DNA from: Delphinus delphis
Lineage: Eukaryota > Chordata > Mammalia > Artiodactyla > Delphinidae
Length of the DNA: 64,000 bases
Direction: 5' to 3'
Assembly (NCBI RefSeq): GCF_949987515.2
Contig: NC_082693.1
Span: forward strand, 21,882,994-21,946,993
Part shown: one piece after another, positions 11,341 through 23,555 of the stretch
Numbering within the stretch: position 1 is the stretch's first letter
Layout of the letters: each line of letters begins with the position of its first letter
Notes under the pieces: generated by a model
The model's input: only the letters and a program-made list of their open reading frames with translations
Databases searched by the model: none
What the model was told of the DNA's origin: nothing
Translations under genes and position numbers: made by a program

Positions 11341-11754
11341 ACAGCGAGACAATTTGAGTTGTAATGCCACCAGTGTTTATCTCATCCTCCCTCCCCTCTA
11401 AGACTTAGAACTGATATTTCACTTTCATGCTGCTGAGGATACACTGACTAAGCTGTTTTGATTCACTGCTTCTCTGACTCTAACATGCACCTGGAGTGAA
11501 CCTCCTTTTTAGGTATTAATCCCACAGCCTCCTCTGCTCACTGCTGTCTGTTTACGGCCCCCACTGCTCAGTATGGATTGCTCTTAGTGAGACTGTTGGT
11601 AACCTGCTAAGTGCTAAGTCCTGGGGTTGGGTGTAGGGCTGCACCTTGTGTATGGAGTTCCTTGGAGTCCCTGGTCCCCGGCTCCTTTGTGAGTCTCTCT
11701 CTTATCTTGCTTTCATGTCCCATTCGCTCAGATCTCTCATTCTCAACCTATACG
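11341..11754. other. ITPR2 intron, unassigned
   Basis: Pyrimidine-rich toward the right; no supported feature. Confidence 0.45.
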
Positions 11755-12335
11755 TTTCTCTTTCTCCTCCTTTCCTTTAAAGTGTTCCATTCTCGATCTT
11801 TTTCCTCCTCTCATTCCAATTGCTTTTCCTGAGAAATTTCATTTACACCCAGCACTTCCAATAGCATCAATATACTAATGTCTCTGTCCATCCATGTTCC
11901 AAGCCCAGCTCTCGTTCCTGAGAACCAAGTACCTATAATCAACACCAGGTTAAACACCTCTGACCCAATATCCCATAAATTCCTCAAACACCAGAGGTCT
12001 AGAACCAAGCTTCTTCTCCCCCCATTCCACCTCCCAGCCTTCTCTATCTCCAGTCTTGTGAAATGCATCATCATCTAACCAGCCACTGACTCTACCCCTG
12101 GCAGTTATCCAAGACTCTCCCACATTCCGGTTCTCCTCATGCCATTCCCAGAAATGAAGTGGAGTTTGCGTTTATATGATGGTGATGGCTTCTCATTTCT
12201 CCAGGGATAAAGGCCAAACCCCTTAGGAGGCTCTATATGCCCTGACCTGACCCTGCCAACCTCTGCAGCCTCATCTCTGGCCCTCTCCCACCTTGTGCCC
12301 CAGCCATTCTGGCCTTCTCTTTTGGTTTGGTCCTT
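11755..12335 (+). repeat. L2 LINE fragment
   Basis: A long C/T-rich stretch with L2-type landmarks: 'ccagccactgactctacccctggcagttatccaagactctccc', 'gggataaaggccaaacccctta... ctctatatgccctgacc' and CTCTGCAGCCTCATCTCTGG followed by 'ccagccattctggcc'. The 3' terminus is absent. Confidence 0.75.
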
Positions 12336-13345
12336 AGGAATTTTACATATAAATCAGTGAGAGTGTCAGGATTCTCACACTGCTGTAGGGGGTCAAAGAA
12401 TACATGCCCAGGGAGGACAGAGTTATGGTTTTTGCTTGTTTTGATGCGAGTTTTTTAAAAAGATTCTTTCTGTTGACAAATAGCTCAGATTAATTCCTTT
12501 AATTTCACATAAAAGAAAATTAGGTGATAATCAGATTCGTTTGATAGCAGGAAGGTAGAAAGTTCAAAAGAGGCTGGATCTGGGTCAGGTGACCAGCCCC
12601 GGGGACAGTTAGGGAAGGAAGCTGATGAGGGCAAACCTCTGGAGCAGCTTCTTTGAAACCGTGGCCTGCGGACAACTTGAATAAAAATACCCAGGATGTA
12701 CGGTAAGAAGCAATTTGGGGTTCCGCCCCAGACCTATTCAATCAAGTATCTGGGGACGGGGTCCAGGAGTTTGATGCCCACTACAATGTCAGAACCACTG
12801 CTTTGACCTCCACTTTAATACACAGCGTTTCCCCAGTTACGTACCAGATGGAAGCAGAATGTTACGTTTTCCCCAGCGAAGTTTCTTTATTCTGACCTCT
12901 AACCTCCACCCCTAGATCTGTGTCATTTCAAGTACTTGTGCCTTCATGTTCCCCTCTTCTGCTTCTGTTCTACTCGATTCACTCACACTCCTGTTTCCTA
13001 CTTGATTCATTCATACTCTCAATCTGACGATTCAACCTACGCTGCCTGGTCAGAGTCAACTGTCATTTAGGATCAGGCTTCCACTGCTCACAGAAGACTG
13101 AAATCACAGAATCATAGCAATGGAAAGAAAGAACCTCCAGTGAGTTCGTTTTTACCCAGGCAGACGCTCTAAGTGTACGTCTCTCTGTTGTGTGTGTACG
13201 CATGTGTGTTACACTCATATACAAAGTGAATTGAATGTTATAAATATAAACACGAAAGATACTTGCAAATAAATGACTTACCAATTCTGACTCATAAAGG
13301 TTTTTCAAATGTGAGAAACTTCTGATTGTGAAGATTCTAAAAATC
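12336..13345. other. ITPR2 intron, unassigned
   Basis: 12620-12800 has a faint MER5-like ending ('tcagaaccactgctttgacc'). A GTGTGTGTACGCATGTGTGT run lies near 13189. No exon. Confidence 0.45.
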
Positions 13346-13585
13346 ATCTAAAGCAAGGGTTTGCAAACGATGGCTTGTGGGTCAAATCTGGCCTACCACC
13401 TGTTTTCTTAGATGAAGTTTCATTTTAACATGGCCATGCTCATTTCTTTATGTATTGTCTATGGCTGGTTTGGCACTAGAATGGCAAGTTAAATGTTTGC
13501 AGCAGAGACTGTGTAACTGAAAAAGCCTAAAATATTTACTACGCGGCCCTTTGCAAAAAGTTACCTATAAAAGTGAAAAGTAAAA
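13346..13585 (-). mobile_element. DNA-transposon-like MER relic
   Basis: It contains GGGTTTGCAAACGATGGC, GGGTCAAATCTGGCCTACCA, GTATTGTCTATGGCTGGTTT and GCGGCCCTTTGCAAAAAG, the landmarks of the common 'GGCAAACT...AAAGGGCCAGATAGTAAATA' mammalian repeat read in reverse. The near-symmetric ends suggest a hAT-type MITE; the exact family was not confirmed. Confidence 0.65.
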
Positions 13586-14351
13586 CACACTTGCAAATAC
13601 TTTGCAGATCTCATACAGCTGACAAAATGTTAGATATAGATAGACAGATAGGAAAAAAGATATATTTTGAACCAAACCATTTTATATCTCTAGAAGCGAT
13701 ATTATTTCATTGATAACACGAATCCCAACAAGGGACTTTCCAGAACTTTCCCCTACTTATAATTTCAAATAACTGCTTGGTTGTGATGTAGATGGGGGAC
13801 TTTTTTGGTCTGGCTGAGGATAACTATTTCAGTTTCTGAAACCTGACTTTTTAGTTCAACAGTTTATCTTCAAGCATTATTTTGTCACTATGGTGTCTCA
13901 CTTTTCTGTGCCTCTGTAAGTAATTCTGCACCAACAGGCACAAAACATAAAGGCTGAGCAAGCTCATTACATTACTAGTAAGACGCACATACCTACAAAA
14001 GTCTCTTGGCTATTAAATCAGAAATCTTTTTATTTTAGTATTTTCATACACAACCTTAATATTCTACCACTGGATCTATCGACCAAAAGAGTAAAGTGGA
14101 TCCCTATGTCCTGCCATCCCATCCCATCTCATACTTCTACAATGTATCATTGGAATAAAGTGTCAGCTATATAGTTAACCTTTCTTCACTTATGTTTGAG
14201 CTGGAAAAACAAGTTAACCAATAAACACAGGCAGATACACGCAAGCACACACACAAACACATACATCCAGAGTACTACCTGTGCTCTGAAATAAGTGTTT
14301 TCATATTGGCTTACATGTTTACTAATTATATTTTCTCTTTTTAAAATTAAA
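13586..14351. other. ITPR2 intron, unassigned
   Basis: AT-rich; a CA-rich run at about 14234-14268. No exon or repeat family assigned. Confidence 0.45.
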
Positions 14352-15058
14352 AAAAAATTTTTAACATCTTTATTGGAGTACAATTGCTTTAAAATGGTGT
14401 GTTAGTTTCTGCTGTATAACAAAGCGAATCAGCTATATGTATACATACATCCCCATATCTCCTCCCTCTTGCATCTCCCTCCCTCCCACCCTCCCTATCC
14501 CACCCCTCTAGGTGGTCACAAAGCACCGAGCTGATCTCCCTGTGCTATGCGGCTGCTTCCCACTAGCTATCTGTTTTACATCTGGTAGTGTATGCTACTC
14601 TCTCTCTTCATCCCAGCTTACCCTTCTCCTCCCCGTGTCCTCAAGTCCATTCTCTACATCTGCGTCTTTATTCCTGTCCTGCCCCTAGGTTCATCAGAAC
14701 CTTTTTTTTTTTTTAGATTCCATATATATGTGTTAGCATACGGTATTTGTGTTTCTCTTTCTGACTTACTTCACTCTGTATGACAGACTCTAGGTCCATC
14801 CACCTCACTACAAATAACTCAGTTTCGTTTCTTTTTATGGCTGAGTAATATTCCATTGTATATATGTGCCACATCTTCTTTATCCATTCATCTGTCGGTG
14901 GACACTTAGGTTGCTCCCATGTCCTGGCTATTGTAAATAGTGCTGCAGTGAACACTGTGGTACATGACTCTTTTTGAAGTATGGTTTTCTCAAGGTATAT
15001 GCCCAGTAGTGGGATTGCTGAGTCATATGGTAGTTCTATTTTCTCTTGGGTTCCTTTT
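14352..15058 (-). mobile_element. 5'-truncated L1, ORF2 C-terminus and 3' UTR
   Basis: The L1 runs right to left with its A-tail (as T) at about 14344-14360. The 3' UTR has CCACCCTCCCTATCCCACCC and 'gctgatctccctgtgctatgcggctgc'. The ORF2 end at 14713-14955 (minus) reads KCPPTDEWIKKMW, EYYSAIKRNETE and KYRMLTHIYGI. Moderately young by its open 80-codon tail. Confidence 0.95.
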
Positions 15059-15186
15059 TAATTGACCTATCTTTAAATACTTGCTTAGTAATGTCAGGTT
15101 ATAAACTAGTTCGTGAATAAAAGTATAATCATTAAAAGATCTTTTGAAGACTTGTAATAATGCTTTTGAGTTGGTGGATATCTTTT

Positions 15187-15386
15187 ATTTTTTTGCGCTA
15201 CGCGGGCCTCTCACTGCTGTGGCCTCTCCCGTTGCGGAGCACAGGCTCCGGACGCGCAGGCTCAGCGGCCATGGCTCACGGGCCCAGCCGCTCCGCGGTA
15301 TGTGGGATCTTCCCGGACCGGGGCACGAACCCGCGTCCCCTACATCGGCAGGCGGACTCTCAACCACTGCACCACCAGGGAAGCCC
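15187..15386 (-). mobile_element. CHR SINE
   Basis: Complete CHR unit with head at 15386 and T-run (A-tail) at 15188-15194. It retains the internal Pol III A-box (TGGTGCAGTGG) and a B-box-like GTAGGGGACGCGGGTTCGTG. Flanking duplication unclear. Confidence 0.96.
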
Positions 15387-15419
15387 TATGCTATATTTCA
15401 ATAAATATTTTGACTGAAT

Positions 15420-15765
15420 TGTTTTTTGGCGCTTAAAACCCTCCAGAATTTGCTAAGATGTGTCCCTCCATTCTCCCTCTACATCTGCACCACGCTGCTT
15501 TCCATATCCCTTGTTGTGGCGTCCCAGAGTTCCTCACCTCCATACATATATCATGATGACTATTACCTCTTCCTCTGCTCTCTCCTTCCCTGTGATGGAA
15601 ATGCCTTCCTCTTTTCTCCTTTTATCTAAATCTTATCAATACATAAGGTTCATCTAAAATGTTAGCCCCTCCACAAAGCCCTCTATAGCAACACCAATAT
15701 TAACCTATTTCCTTTCTAGTGATCTATGGCACCTGTTAACTGTAATAGTCACTCATTTACTCAGT
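15420..15765 (+). repeat. L2-like relic
   Basis: 'ttaaaaccctccagaatttgc' and 'agcccctccacaaagccctc' resemble L2; the matches are patchy. Confidence 0.45.
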
Positions 15766-16700
15766 CAATCAAAAGTATTTACTGTATCAAACACAGTCCT
15801 ATGCACTAGGCAACACATTAATGAATAAAACACAAGTCCTGTCTTTGCTGAACTTGGAGTCTAGTGGTAACAAACAAGTAAACAGGCCACAGTAATTCAG
15901 TGATATATGTTCCGTGATCAGAGTAAGCACAGTGTGTGATGGGAGCACACAGCACAGGCATCAACCCAGCCTTGGGTTAGAGTAATGAGAAGAAACTAAG
16001 GTTCTGGAGTCACAGGGTCTGGCTCTGTATCTAAGTTTAAAAGACGGTGGGAGAATCAAGAGTTTCATTACAAATATGTAAAGTGTGAGAGGCCTAAAAA
16101 GGCATTCAAACGCAGATCTCAAACAAGCAGCTGCATATACCAGTCTGGTGTTCAGACGAGAGGCTCACGCTGACGATACAAATTGGGAATTTATTATGGT
16201 ACAGCTGGAGTTTAAAGTCACGTGACTGAGTGAGATCATCTAGGGAGGGAGTGTCGACTGAGAGGACGAGAGAGCCATGGAATGGGTCCTAGAACACTCT
16301 GATTAGAACACTTCTGATAGAAGCAGGAGAGGAATGGGAACCAGTGACAGAAACTGAGAATAAGGGGCTTGAGAGGAAGCAGAAAGCAGAAAATCAATCG
16401 TGCTGCATGAAAGCTAAGTATTTCGAGAAGAGAGCAGCCGACTGTGTGAAATATTAGTGACAGGACAAATAATGATGGAGTCTGAGGACAAGCTGTTCGA
16501 TTTATCCAGGTGGCGGTCACTGGTGACCTCGTTACGAGCTGTTCTGGTGGCATGGTCAGGATGAAAGGCTGGCAGGGATGAATTTAAGAGAGAATAGAAA
16601 GAGGAAATGGAGGTAGCGATTGTATACAACTTTTGATCGTTTTGCTAAAAAAGGGAGCAGAGCTATGGGTCAATGGCCTAGGGGTTTTTTAGAGAAGCTG
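15766..16700 (+). repeat. Ancient long interspersed repeat, same type as 9225-9914
   Basis: It starts 'aaaagtatttactgtatcaaacacagtcctatgcactaggc', continues 'gtcctgtctttgctgaacttggagtctagtgg', and passes into 'gagatcatctagggagggagtg' and 'cagagctatgggtcaatggcc'. The motif order suggests one element nearly 1 kb long. Family not named. Confidence 0.55.
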
Positions 16701-16889
16701 ATTTGCCTGCTTGAACGCTGAGCAAATGATCGAGTACGGGGGAAAGTTATATCTCTGTTCCTCTAACTCTCTCTCTCCCTCTCTGTCACAGCCACACACT
16801 CATTTTCCCATGCACACCCCTAACCTGAGATCCCAGAGCATCCCAGGGACACATTTTCCACAGGGCTGCTGAGCTGTGATTGTCTTTAT

Positions 16890-17150
16890 GTCTCCCGGTA
16901 ATAAAAGGTAAATTCCATGAGGGTAGAGACTATTTCTCATTTTCACACCCTCGGGATTCCCCATCTGTGGCACAGTTGATGTCTGCAGCATACCTGTCCC
17001 AAAAGGAACAGGCAATGTGATCTCAAGGAGGATGACATCCCCACAAGAATACAGGCTCATTGAGCAAGGGATTTAGATCTGTTTGCTGAGAACACAGCCA
17101 GGTTATAGTATGTGATCAATAAATTTACACTGAATTAAGAACGAACTGAG
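16890..17150 (+). repeat. L2 LINE 3' end relic
   Basis: GGTAAATTCCATGAGGGTAG, AGACTATTTCTCATTTTCAC and 'gtgatcaataaatttacactgaattaag' fit the L2 terminus, interrupted by about 100 unrelated bases. Confidence 0.6.
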
Positions 17151-17931
17151 AATGAATTTAGCTGAGGAAGGTCATGAAAATAAATCTGATTAGCCTTAAC
17201 ACTGATGGAGCACTTCTGATGCACCAGGCTCTGTCCAGGTGCTGGATTGTGTATGTAGGAATATTTGTGGAGACAATTGTCTATATAGCATCATGTTAAA
17301 ATTTTTATTGAAAATTCAATTGCCTTTTATTATTACAGAGTATGCACGGCAACAGGATACAGCTAAGCTTTTTTTTTTTAATCTAGTATCTGACAGACAT
17401 TTTTAAATTACTAAGTTGTATTAATCTAAACCTCTATCACATCACCAGTAATTAATACTACTAGTGAGGGTTCCCTCAGTAAATTCCTATTAGCCTTAGG
17501 TACAAAGAAGTGTTGTGCTTCACTAATAATCAGTATGGGTTTGTTGTTTTTGGGGGAGGATTGGGTTTTGGGTGGGTTTTTTTTTTGCATTATATATGTA
17601 TCATGTAACTTAAATATTTCTTTTTTTGCCTTGGTTGCCAAGAAACATAGAATAATTAATGCTCAAAGTAACATTAGTTTGTAATAACCTATTTTATTAC
17701 ATCAAACTGCCTTGTGATAGCAACACAGAAAAATATCTTTCTTGTAGGGGGAAAAGAGCTGAACCTGATTTTTCTATTTCTTTCAAAAAGGAAAACCTGC
17801 AGTTATGTTAAGTTTTCAGGCAAAGTTCCTTCAGTTGCTTACATTTCTACATATCTATTTGCCAAGATTTTCAGGTTTTTCACGTAGCTAGGCAATTAGG
17901 ATAAGCCTATTTTTTGCGATTTGATAAAATA
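17151..17931. other. ITPR2 intron, unassigned
   Basis: AT-rich with several T-runs; no exon, RNA gene or repeat family recognised. Confidence 0.5.
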
Positions 17932-18163
17932 ATCTCTTGATATATATATATATTTTTTGCGGTACGTGGGCCTCTCACTGTTGTGGCCTCTCCCGTTGCG
18001 GAGCACAGGCTCCGGACACGCAGGCTCAGCGGCCATGGCTCAAGGGCCCAGCCGCTCCGCGGCATGTGGGATCTTCCTGGACCGGGGCATGAACCCACGT
18101 CCCCTGCATCGGCAGGCGGACTCTAAACCACTGCGCCACCAGGGAAGCCCTATCTCTTGATAT
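17932..18163 (-). mobile_element. CHR SINE with 12-bp target duplication
   Basis: SINE body 17953-18150, head at 18150. The target duplication ATCTCTTGATAT is perfect at 17932-17943 and 18152-18163. The A-tail appears as TTTTTT on this strand, next to an (AT)n expansion. Confidence 0.97.
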
Positions 18164-18506
18164 TTAAACAAGTTTTATTCCAACTAAATTCACATATTGT
18201 AAAGTTTCTACATTATGAAAGTCTCTCTATGAAGTGACCTTACATATCTATTTTCAGAATGACTGTTGTATCATACACACTTCATGTTTATTTACATTCA
18301 ACTCAATTATAATTCAGAAGTGTACATCATTATTTATCCCTGAGGACTAAAAACAGCTATGTTCATTTTTTTTCTGGTACGTTCTGCAGAACAGTTTAGA
18401 AAACATTGTTTACCATGCTGTCCTCTGCCCTTGTATACATTTATCTGAGAATTAAATACCAGTAATAAGTTGGTCATAAATGAATAGTATAGGTATGACT
18501 TGTATG

Positions 18507-18616
18507 GCCCATTATTTTATATATTTATTTATTTTCTGTATGCGGGCCTCTCACTGTTGTGGCCTCTCCCGTTGCGGAGCACAGGCTCCGGACGCACAGG
18601 CTCAGCCCATTACTTT
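18507..18616 (-). mobile_element. 5'-truncated CHR SINE with target duplication
   Basis: Only the 3' 69 bases of a CHR element (18537-18605) are present: the tRNA-like head and promoter are missing. It is flanked by GCCCATTATTTT (18507-18518) and GCCCATTACTTT (18605-18616), one mismatch. So the truncation occurred at insertion, not by later deletion. Confidence 0.92.
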
Positions 18617-20690
18617 TTACTCTTGGTTACCAAGAAGCTCAGAGCTACCACTGATAAACAGTGAGGATATTGGCCGAGACCGTTAGCACACTTAGATTCT
18701 TTTCCTTCTCAAGGCTTTGATCTTGTATTCTAACAGTCTAATTTTACAAGTGTATTTCTTATTCAATCTCAAATTCCTTTTATAAGTAGGTAAGGTATAA
18801 ATAAATGCATAAATATCCAGTAGCTGGTTAGTTACTTTGTTATGTTATTTAAAACATAATCTACTCCAGTAAAAGAGCCATCAGGGTCCAACTACTCTCT
18901 AGTTAGTGGCCAATAGGTCTCTGAAAGTTTGCTCTGCAAACATAGCTCATGGATACTCATCATATTTTTTTAGAGAAAGCTGAAGTCAGAGAAGTTGAGT
19001 GATGTAATCAGCTAATGGAGAAAGTACAGGGTTCGGGGTGAATAAGAGTTAAGCTGTTTGTACTATATTCTAGCCAGCAAATTGCTGAGCTACAAGTGCC
19101 TCTGTGAGCTGAAAACCCAGCTGTGTTTTCTACTCTCTGCACTACAAGCAATAATAGAGATGAAGAAATTGTTAGTTAAAACCCTTCAAAGATATTAAAG
19201 ATGGAAGTTATGTATCCAATTACAAGCTCATCCTTCTATTTCTACAAATAAAGTAAATGAAGCAATGCTGATTACTACATATAAGCATAAGAAAATAGAA
19301 GTGGCAAAGAGGTGAAGCAGCCTAAGTCTCTAAGGAAAACATTTTAAGTAGTTTGAGCAATACATACATTTCATATGACTTCAGTACAAATTAAAATTTA
19401 GCTACTTAGAGTAATGTATATGCATATCGCTTAAAATGAATATAGCTCAAGCAACAGCAGCTATGAGACCAAAATTCTAAGGAAAAAAACCCATATTAAT
19501 GAGGACTATCAAGATATCTAGCAAATTCTGTCAGCATGACAGAAAGCATCCCAGTCCTTGAAACAGGATGGCAGTTCCTACCATCCTCTCCCCTGAAAGG
19601 AAAGAAAGAGATATTGGCTTTGGCTGGGGACAGGGTAACAAACCAAAGGTCTAAAATATGCTAGGAGATGTATGTATTTCCCTGCATGGAAAAAAATATA
19701 TATAGATGCAGCCCTGCCTGGTATCCCTAGCTCTCCTAGTAGATTTTGAATTCAATGAATACAGTTGAAATTAGAGCAGACCTAAGGAGGAGCTGAAGAC
19801 ACTGTGAAGGCCTCTTATGTTGCTAGAATTCAGACTGATGCTCTAATAATTATGTCACTCAGAAATAAATATAAATCTACCAAACATGAAATGTTAAGCA
19901 GAAAAATATTTGCTTCCACTGAACTTGGCTTCAAGATCCTCACGGCAAACTAACAATTAGAAGTCCAATTTCGATCCATTTCCTGGACTATATTTTTTCA
20001 TTGCTCCCACTCACCATGAATCTGAGAGGTCATATAAATGGCTGTAATCCCAAGATTCTCTGTTGCTTGTTGAAAGATATGTAGGTGCCTATTTGAGGAT
20101 TTAAATACCTAAGCATTTTTCCCTGTGATATTTTTCTTTGTGGGAAGTTTTTTTGTTTTGTTTTGTTTTTTAATGAGGCCTTATGGGTACCCAGATTTTG
20201 TGAATCTGCTACTAATTATGTAGCCTAGACCTATATACATGAAATAAAGAACAACTCTAGAATTATACACAGCGTAAGCTAGTGTGAAAGAATGTATGCA
20301 GTTTGGGGTGAACATAATAGATATAAGAACTCAAAATAAAGAAAGATCATTGTTGACTGGAAATGGGGTAAGTAGGTTTCAATTTGAAGTTTAAAGGAAC
20401 TAAGGTAATACTAAGTGAATTTTAAGAACAGGAGGAGATATTAGTTCAGCAGAAAGGTGGCATCATGAATGAAAATAAGAAAAGTTCCTGACGAGGGAAG
20501 ATATCATAGGGTCCTACCTATGTAGGGTTTGCTGACATGATTAGCAAAGAATAAACTACAAAATTAAAAAGGAAGTCCATAGCAGTTGAATAAGATCCTT
20601 GATTGCCAGAATGCTAATATCAATTTTGTAGGATTCTATAAATCTTCCAGAGTACCTTCATTACATAAAAATATTCTCAGCACACATGCA
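18617..20690. other. ITPR2 intron, unassigned 2-kb stretch
   Basis: No repeat, exon or RNA gene identified. A TTTTG pentamer run occurs near 20150-20170. Confidence 0.5.
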
Positions 20691-20694
20691 TTTT

Positions 20695-21000
20695 TACAAG
20701 AAATTATTCCCCCAAACTCTTCTTGAGTGTCTACCATAGCTAGGTATGTACTTGACACAGGAACAGAAAAAAATAACTGTGCACAAGGATTTACACTCCA
20801 GTGGGGAAAAATATCATTAATTTTATGATATTCGATGATAATGATGATAACAGTAAAATATTTTTATTCAGTTTTTTATTATAATACTTAAATTATAAAA
20901 TACTAAATTTTTAAAGTGTATCATGTCCTACTCATTCATTCACTCATTCATGCAATATTTGTTAAATGCCTACAATCAGGGTCATTACAGTTATCAAAGA
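20695..21000 (+). repeat. Ancient interspersed repeat relics
   Basis: 'cttgagtgtctaccatagctaggtatgtacttgacac' and CACTCATTCATGCAATATTT resemble the common 'CTACTATGTGCCAGGC' type of old repeat. A GATGAT run is nearby. Confidence 0.45.
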
Positions 21001-21069
21001 TGTTGACTCAATTCAAATGATTGTAATTCATTTCATATAAACACATAAGTAGATACCACACAAAATCCT

Positions 21070-21422
21070 TACCAATATTCCCCAAAGAAGTTCCTTTCTC
21101 TAAAATATCTATGGTGCATAAGTCATTACCTCTGCCTGGAATGTTCTCCCCCTTCCCCCTATTCTTCAAGATTTAGTTCAAGTGTCACCTCTTCCATGAA
21201 TTCTCTCCTGACTCCTAAGGGAAGCGTGTCTTGCGCACACCTCCATTTTAACCTAAGTACATTCAGTTATAATGACTTATTTGTCTCCCTCTCCCCCCTC
21301 CAACACACACTCAATTGTGAGCTTTTTGATGGCATCTTTATTCATTTTCTATCTTAGCAACTGAAGCAATGCTTGACATAAGAGGTGCTCAATAAATGTT
21401 CTTGAATGACTATCTTATAATA
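21070..21422 (+). repeat. L2 LINE 3' end
   Basis: CTCTGCCTGGAATGTTCTCC, TTCAAGTGTCACCTCTTCCA, 'gaattctctcctgactcc' and GAGGTGCTCAATAAATGTTC are clear L2 3' landmarks in order. Confidence 0.88.
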
Positions 21423-21539
21423 AATGAGCCTCAGGTGCAGTGTTTGTGAGTATTATAGTGTTCAAGTGCTGGTGGCTGGCTGAAGGTCCAGCTACACAGG
21501 TCTTTTATTCCTGTAAACATGCCAAGCTCACTGCCACTT

Positions 21540-21897
21540 TCCAGCCATCTGTGGGATGCTCCCCCACACTCTGCACCATTATATACTGCTGACTTTTGCT
21601 TTTTCACTTAGATCTAACTTCAGTTTCACCTTCCCAGAGAAAACCCTCATGATCAGCCAATCTACAACAGCACCTCCTGAGTGTCTTTCATCACACCCTC
21701 TTCTCATTCACTGCGTAGGCTGTGTCACTATCTGCTCTCTCTGGTTCGTCTATTTGTCACTGCTCCCAGTCAGAATGTAAATGTCCTGAGAGCTGATCTC
21801 TTGCTGGTCTCCTTCACTACTGTATCCTAGTATCTAGTACAGTGCCTGACATCTGGTAAAGCACTCAAAAGTCCATGCAACTGAATAAAAAAGGAAT
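21540..21897 (+). repeat. L2 LINE 3' end
   Basis: A second L2 copy in the same orientation: 'agaatgtaaatgtcctgagagctgatctc', TACTGTATCCTAGTATCTAG and TACAGTGCCTGACATCTGGT. More diverged than the copy just upstream. Confidence 0.82.
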
Positions 21898-22399
21898 GAG
21901 AACTTTAGATCCTTTACTCTACAAGTGGCAAACTATGTCTCATGAGCTGCATTTTGCCTGCTGGTGAGTTTTGCTTCGACTGCTCAGTGTTCTATAAATT
22001 TTTGAATGAGTTGCCAACTTTTAAAAATTAGGAGCTTTCACATTTTTTTAAATTTCAAAATTCAGACTTTTTGAAATAGTGAAAGAAGAAGAAATTCAGA
22101 GCCTACAAGCCCAGGTGGAAAGTCGGAAGAGGTAAGCAACAGGTTTACCATATCACCCCATCGACCCAGCCTCACTTGCCCCCATATCACTCATTTTTGT
22201 TTGGCCCTGAATGTGGTTTGGATTTGGACCCTGATCTCTTCCAGTAAAGATCGCACATGCCCTACACCACACTCACATAACTACTACAAACCCTTCCCCC
22301 ATGGACCGCTGTTACTACTAAACCTTGGACTATGTCTTTAGAGATAAATTAACACAAGAACTTACCTTTTTATTATTCCTGCATTATGACACGGAAAAA
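21898..22399. other. ITPR2 intron, unassigned
   Basis: 21920-22020 ('gtggcaaactatgtctcatgagctgcattttgcc') may be another relic of the transposon type seen at 13346. Nothing else recognised. Confidence 0.4.
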
Positions 22400-23420
22400 T
22401 TACATAGTTAAAAGCAAAAACTGAATTCATTATACACTAGAAGAAAATCTAGGTAAGTGTCTAACAGACCTCAAGGTGGTGGAAGAAAACTATCATTAAA
22501 ACATTAAAAAGCAAATGAACCAGGATGAAGTAGACCTAACTACTATGACTAAGATTTATTAACCTTAACTAAAGTTCACTAAGACAAAAATGAACCCCAA
22601 CTGAAGAATGGGTAAACACATTTTCAAGTAATTCAGAGAATAAATAGAAATGACCAAATAACATATTAAAAGACAGTCCAGGGCTTCCCTGGTGGCGCAG
22701 CGGTTGAGAGTCTGCCTGCCGATGCAGGGGACACGGGTTCGTGCCCTGGTCTGGGAAGATCCCACATGCCGCGGAGCAGCTGGGCCCGTGAGCCATGGCC
22801 GCTGAGCCTGTGCGTCCGGAGCCTGTGCTCCGCAACGGGAGAGGCCATAACAGTGAGAGGCCCGCGTACCGCAAAACAAACAAACAAACAAAAAAAGACA
22901 GTCCATTTTATTACTAATCCAAAAGATGTGAATTAAAATGAGATCCCTTTTCATCTATCTCATTAATTCATTCAGCAAACATGTGTTGAGTGGTCATTAT
23001 GTTCCTGACACTATCAACTTGGTGAAGCTTTTTTTAAATGGTAATAATTTTAAGATTCAGTAAGATGACTACCATCACACTGTGAAAAACAATTTTATAA
23101 TGTGTATCAAGAACCATAAAATAGTTACTACCCTGCAACCTAGTAATTAAACTTCTTGGAATTTATCCTAGGCAAATAGTCAGTGTAGCAGACAAGGATT
23201 AATGTATGAGGATGTTAATCATAGCGTAATTTATAATATCAAAAACATTAGAAACCTAAATGTCTAACAATAAAGAGTGATTAAATAAATTATGGTACAT
23301 TCAAATGATGAACAATTATGCAGACATTAAAATTACATTTTCAAAGACTATTTAATGACATGGGGAAATGCTGATGAAAAAATTTAAAGCCTATATTTAA
23401 AAAATAATTTCACATATCCA
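22400..23420 (+). mobile_element. Old L1M ORF2 fragment, split by a CHR SINE
   Basis: Diverged L1 ORF2 sequence ('cattttattactaatccaaaagatgtgaattaaaatgagatc', 'ccctgcaacctagtaattaaacttcttgg', 'tatggtacattcaaatgatg'), with the L1 order preserved on both sides of the SINE at 22681-22892. Frames are thoroughly broken. Confidence 0.75.
22668..22905 (+). mobile_element. CHR SINE with 13-bp target duplication
   Basis: Full-length plus-strand CHR from 22681. A-box TGGCGCAGCGG at 22693-22703 and B-box GGTTCGTGCCC at 22736-22746 mark the tRNA-like Pol III promoter. The tail is (CAAA)n plus A6. Target duplication AAAAGACAGTCCA at 22668-22680 and 22893-22905. Inserted into an older L1M. Confidence 0.98.
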
Positions 23421-23555
23421 ATGAAAGGGATCCATGCTTTCCTGCCTTAAGAGCCAGGAGTTATTTTTGCTTTCCACAGGCTTGCTATATAATATTTCTC
23501 CTCATCTTGAAAAGCACATAACACTTCTCCCTAGGCTTAATTCTAGTAGGTATTG

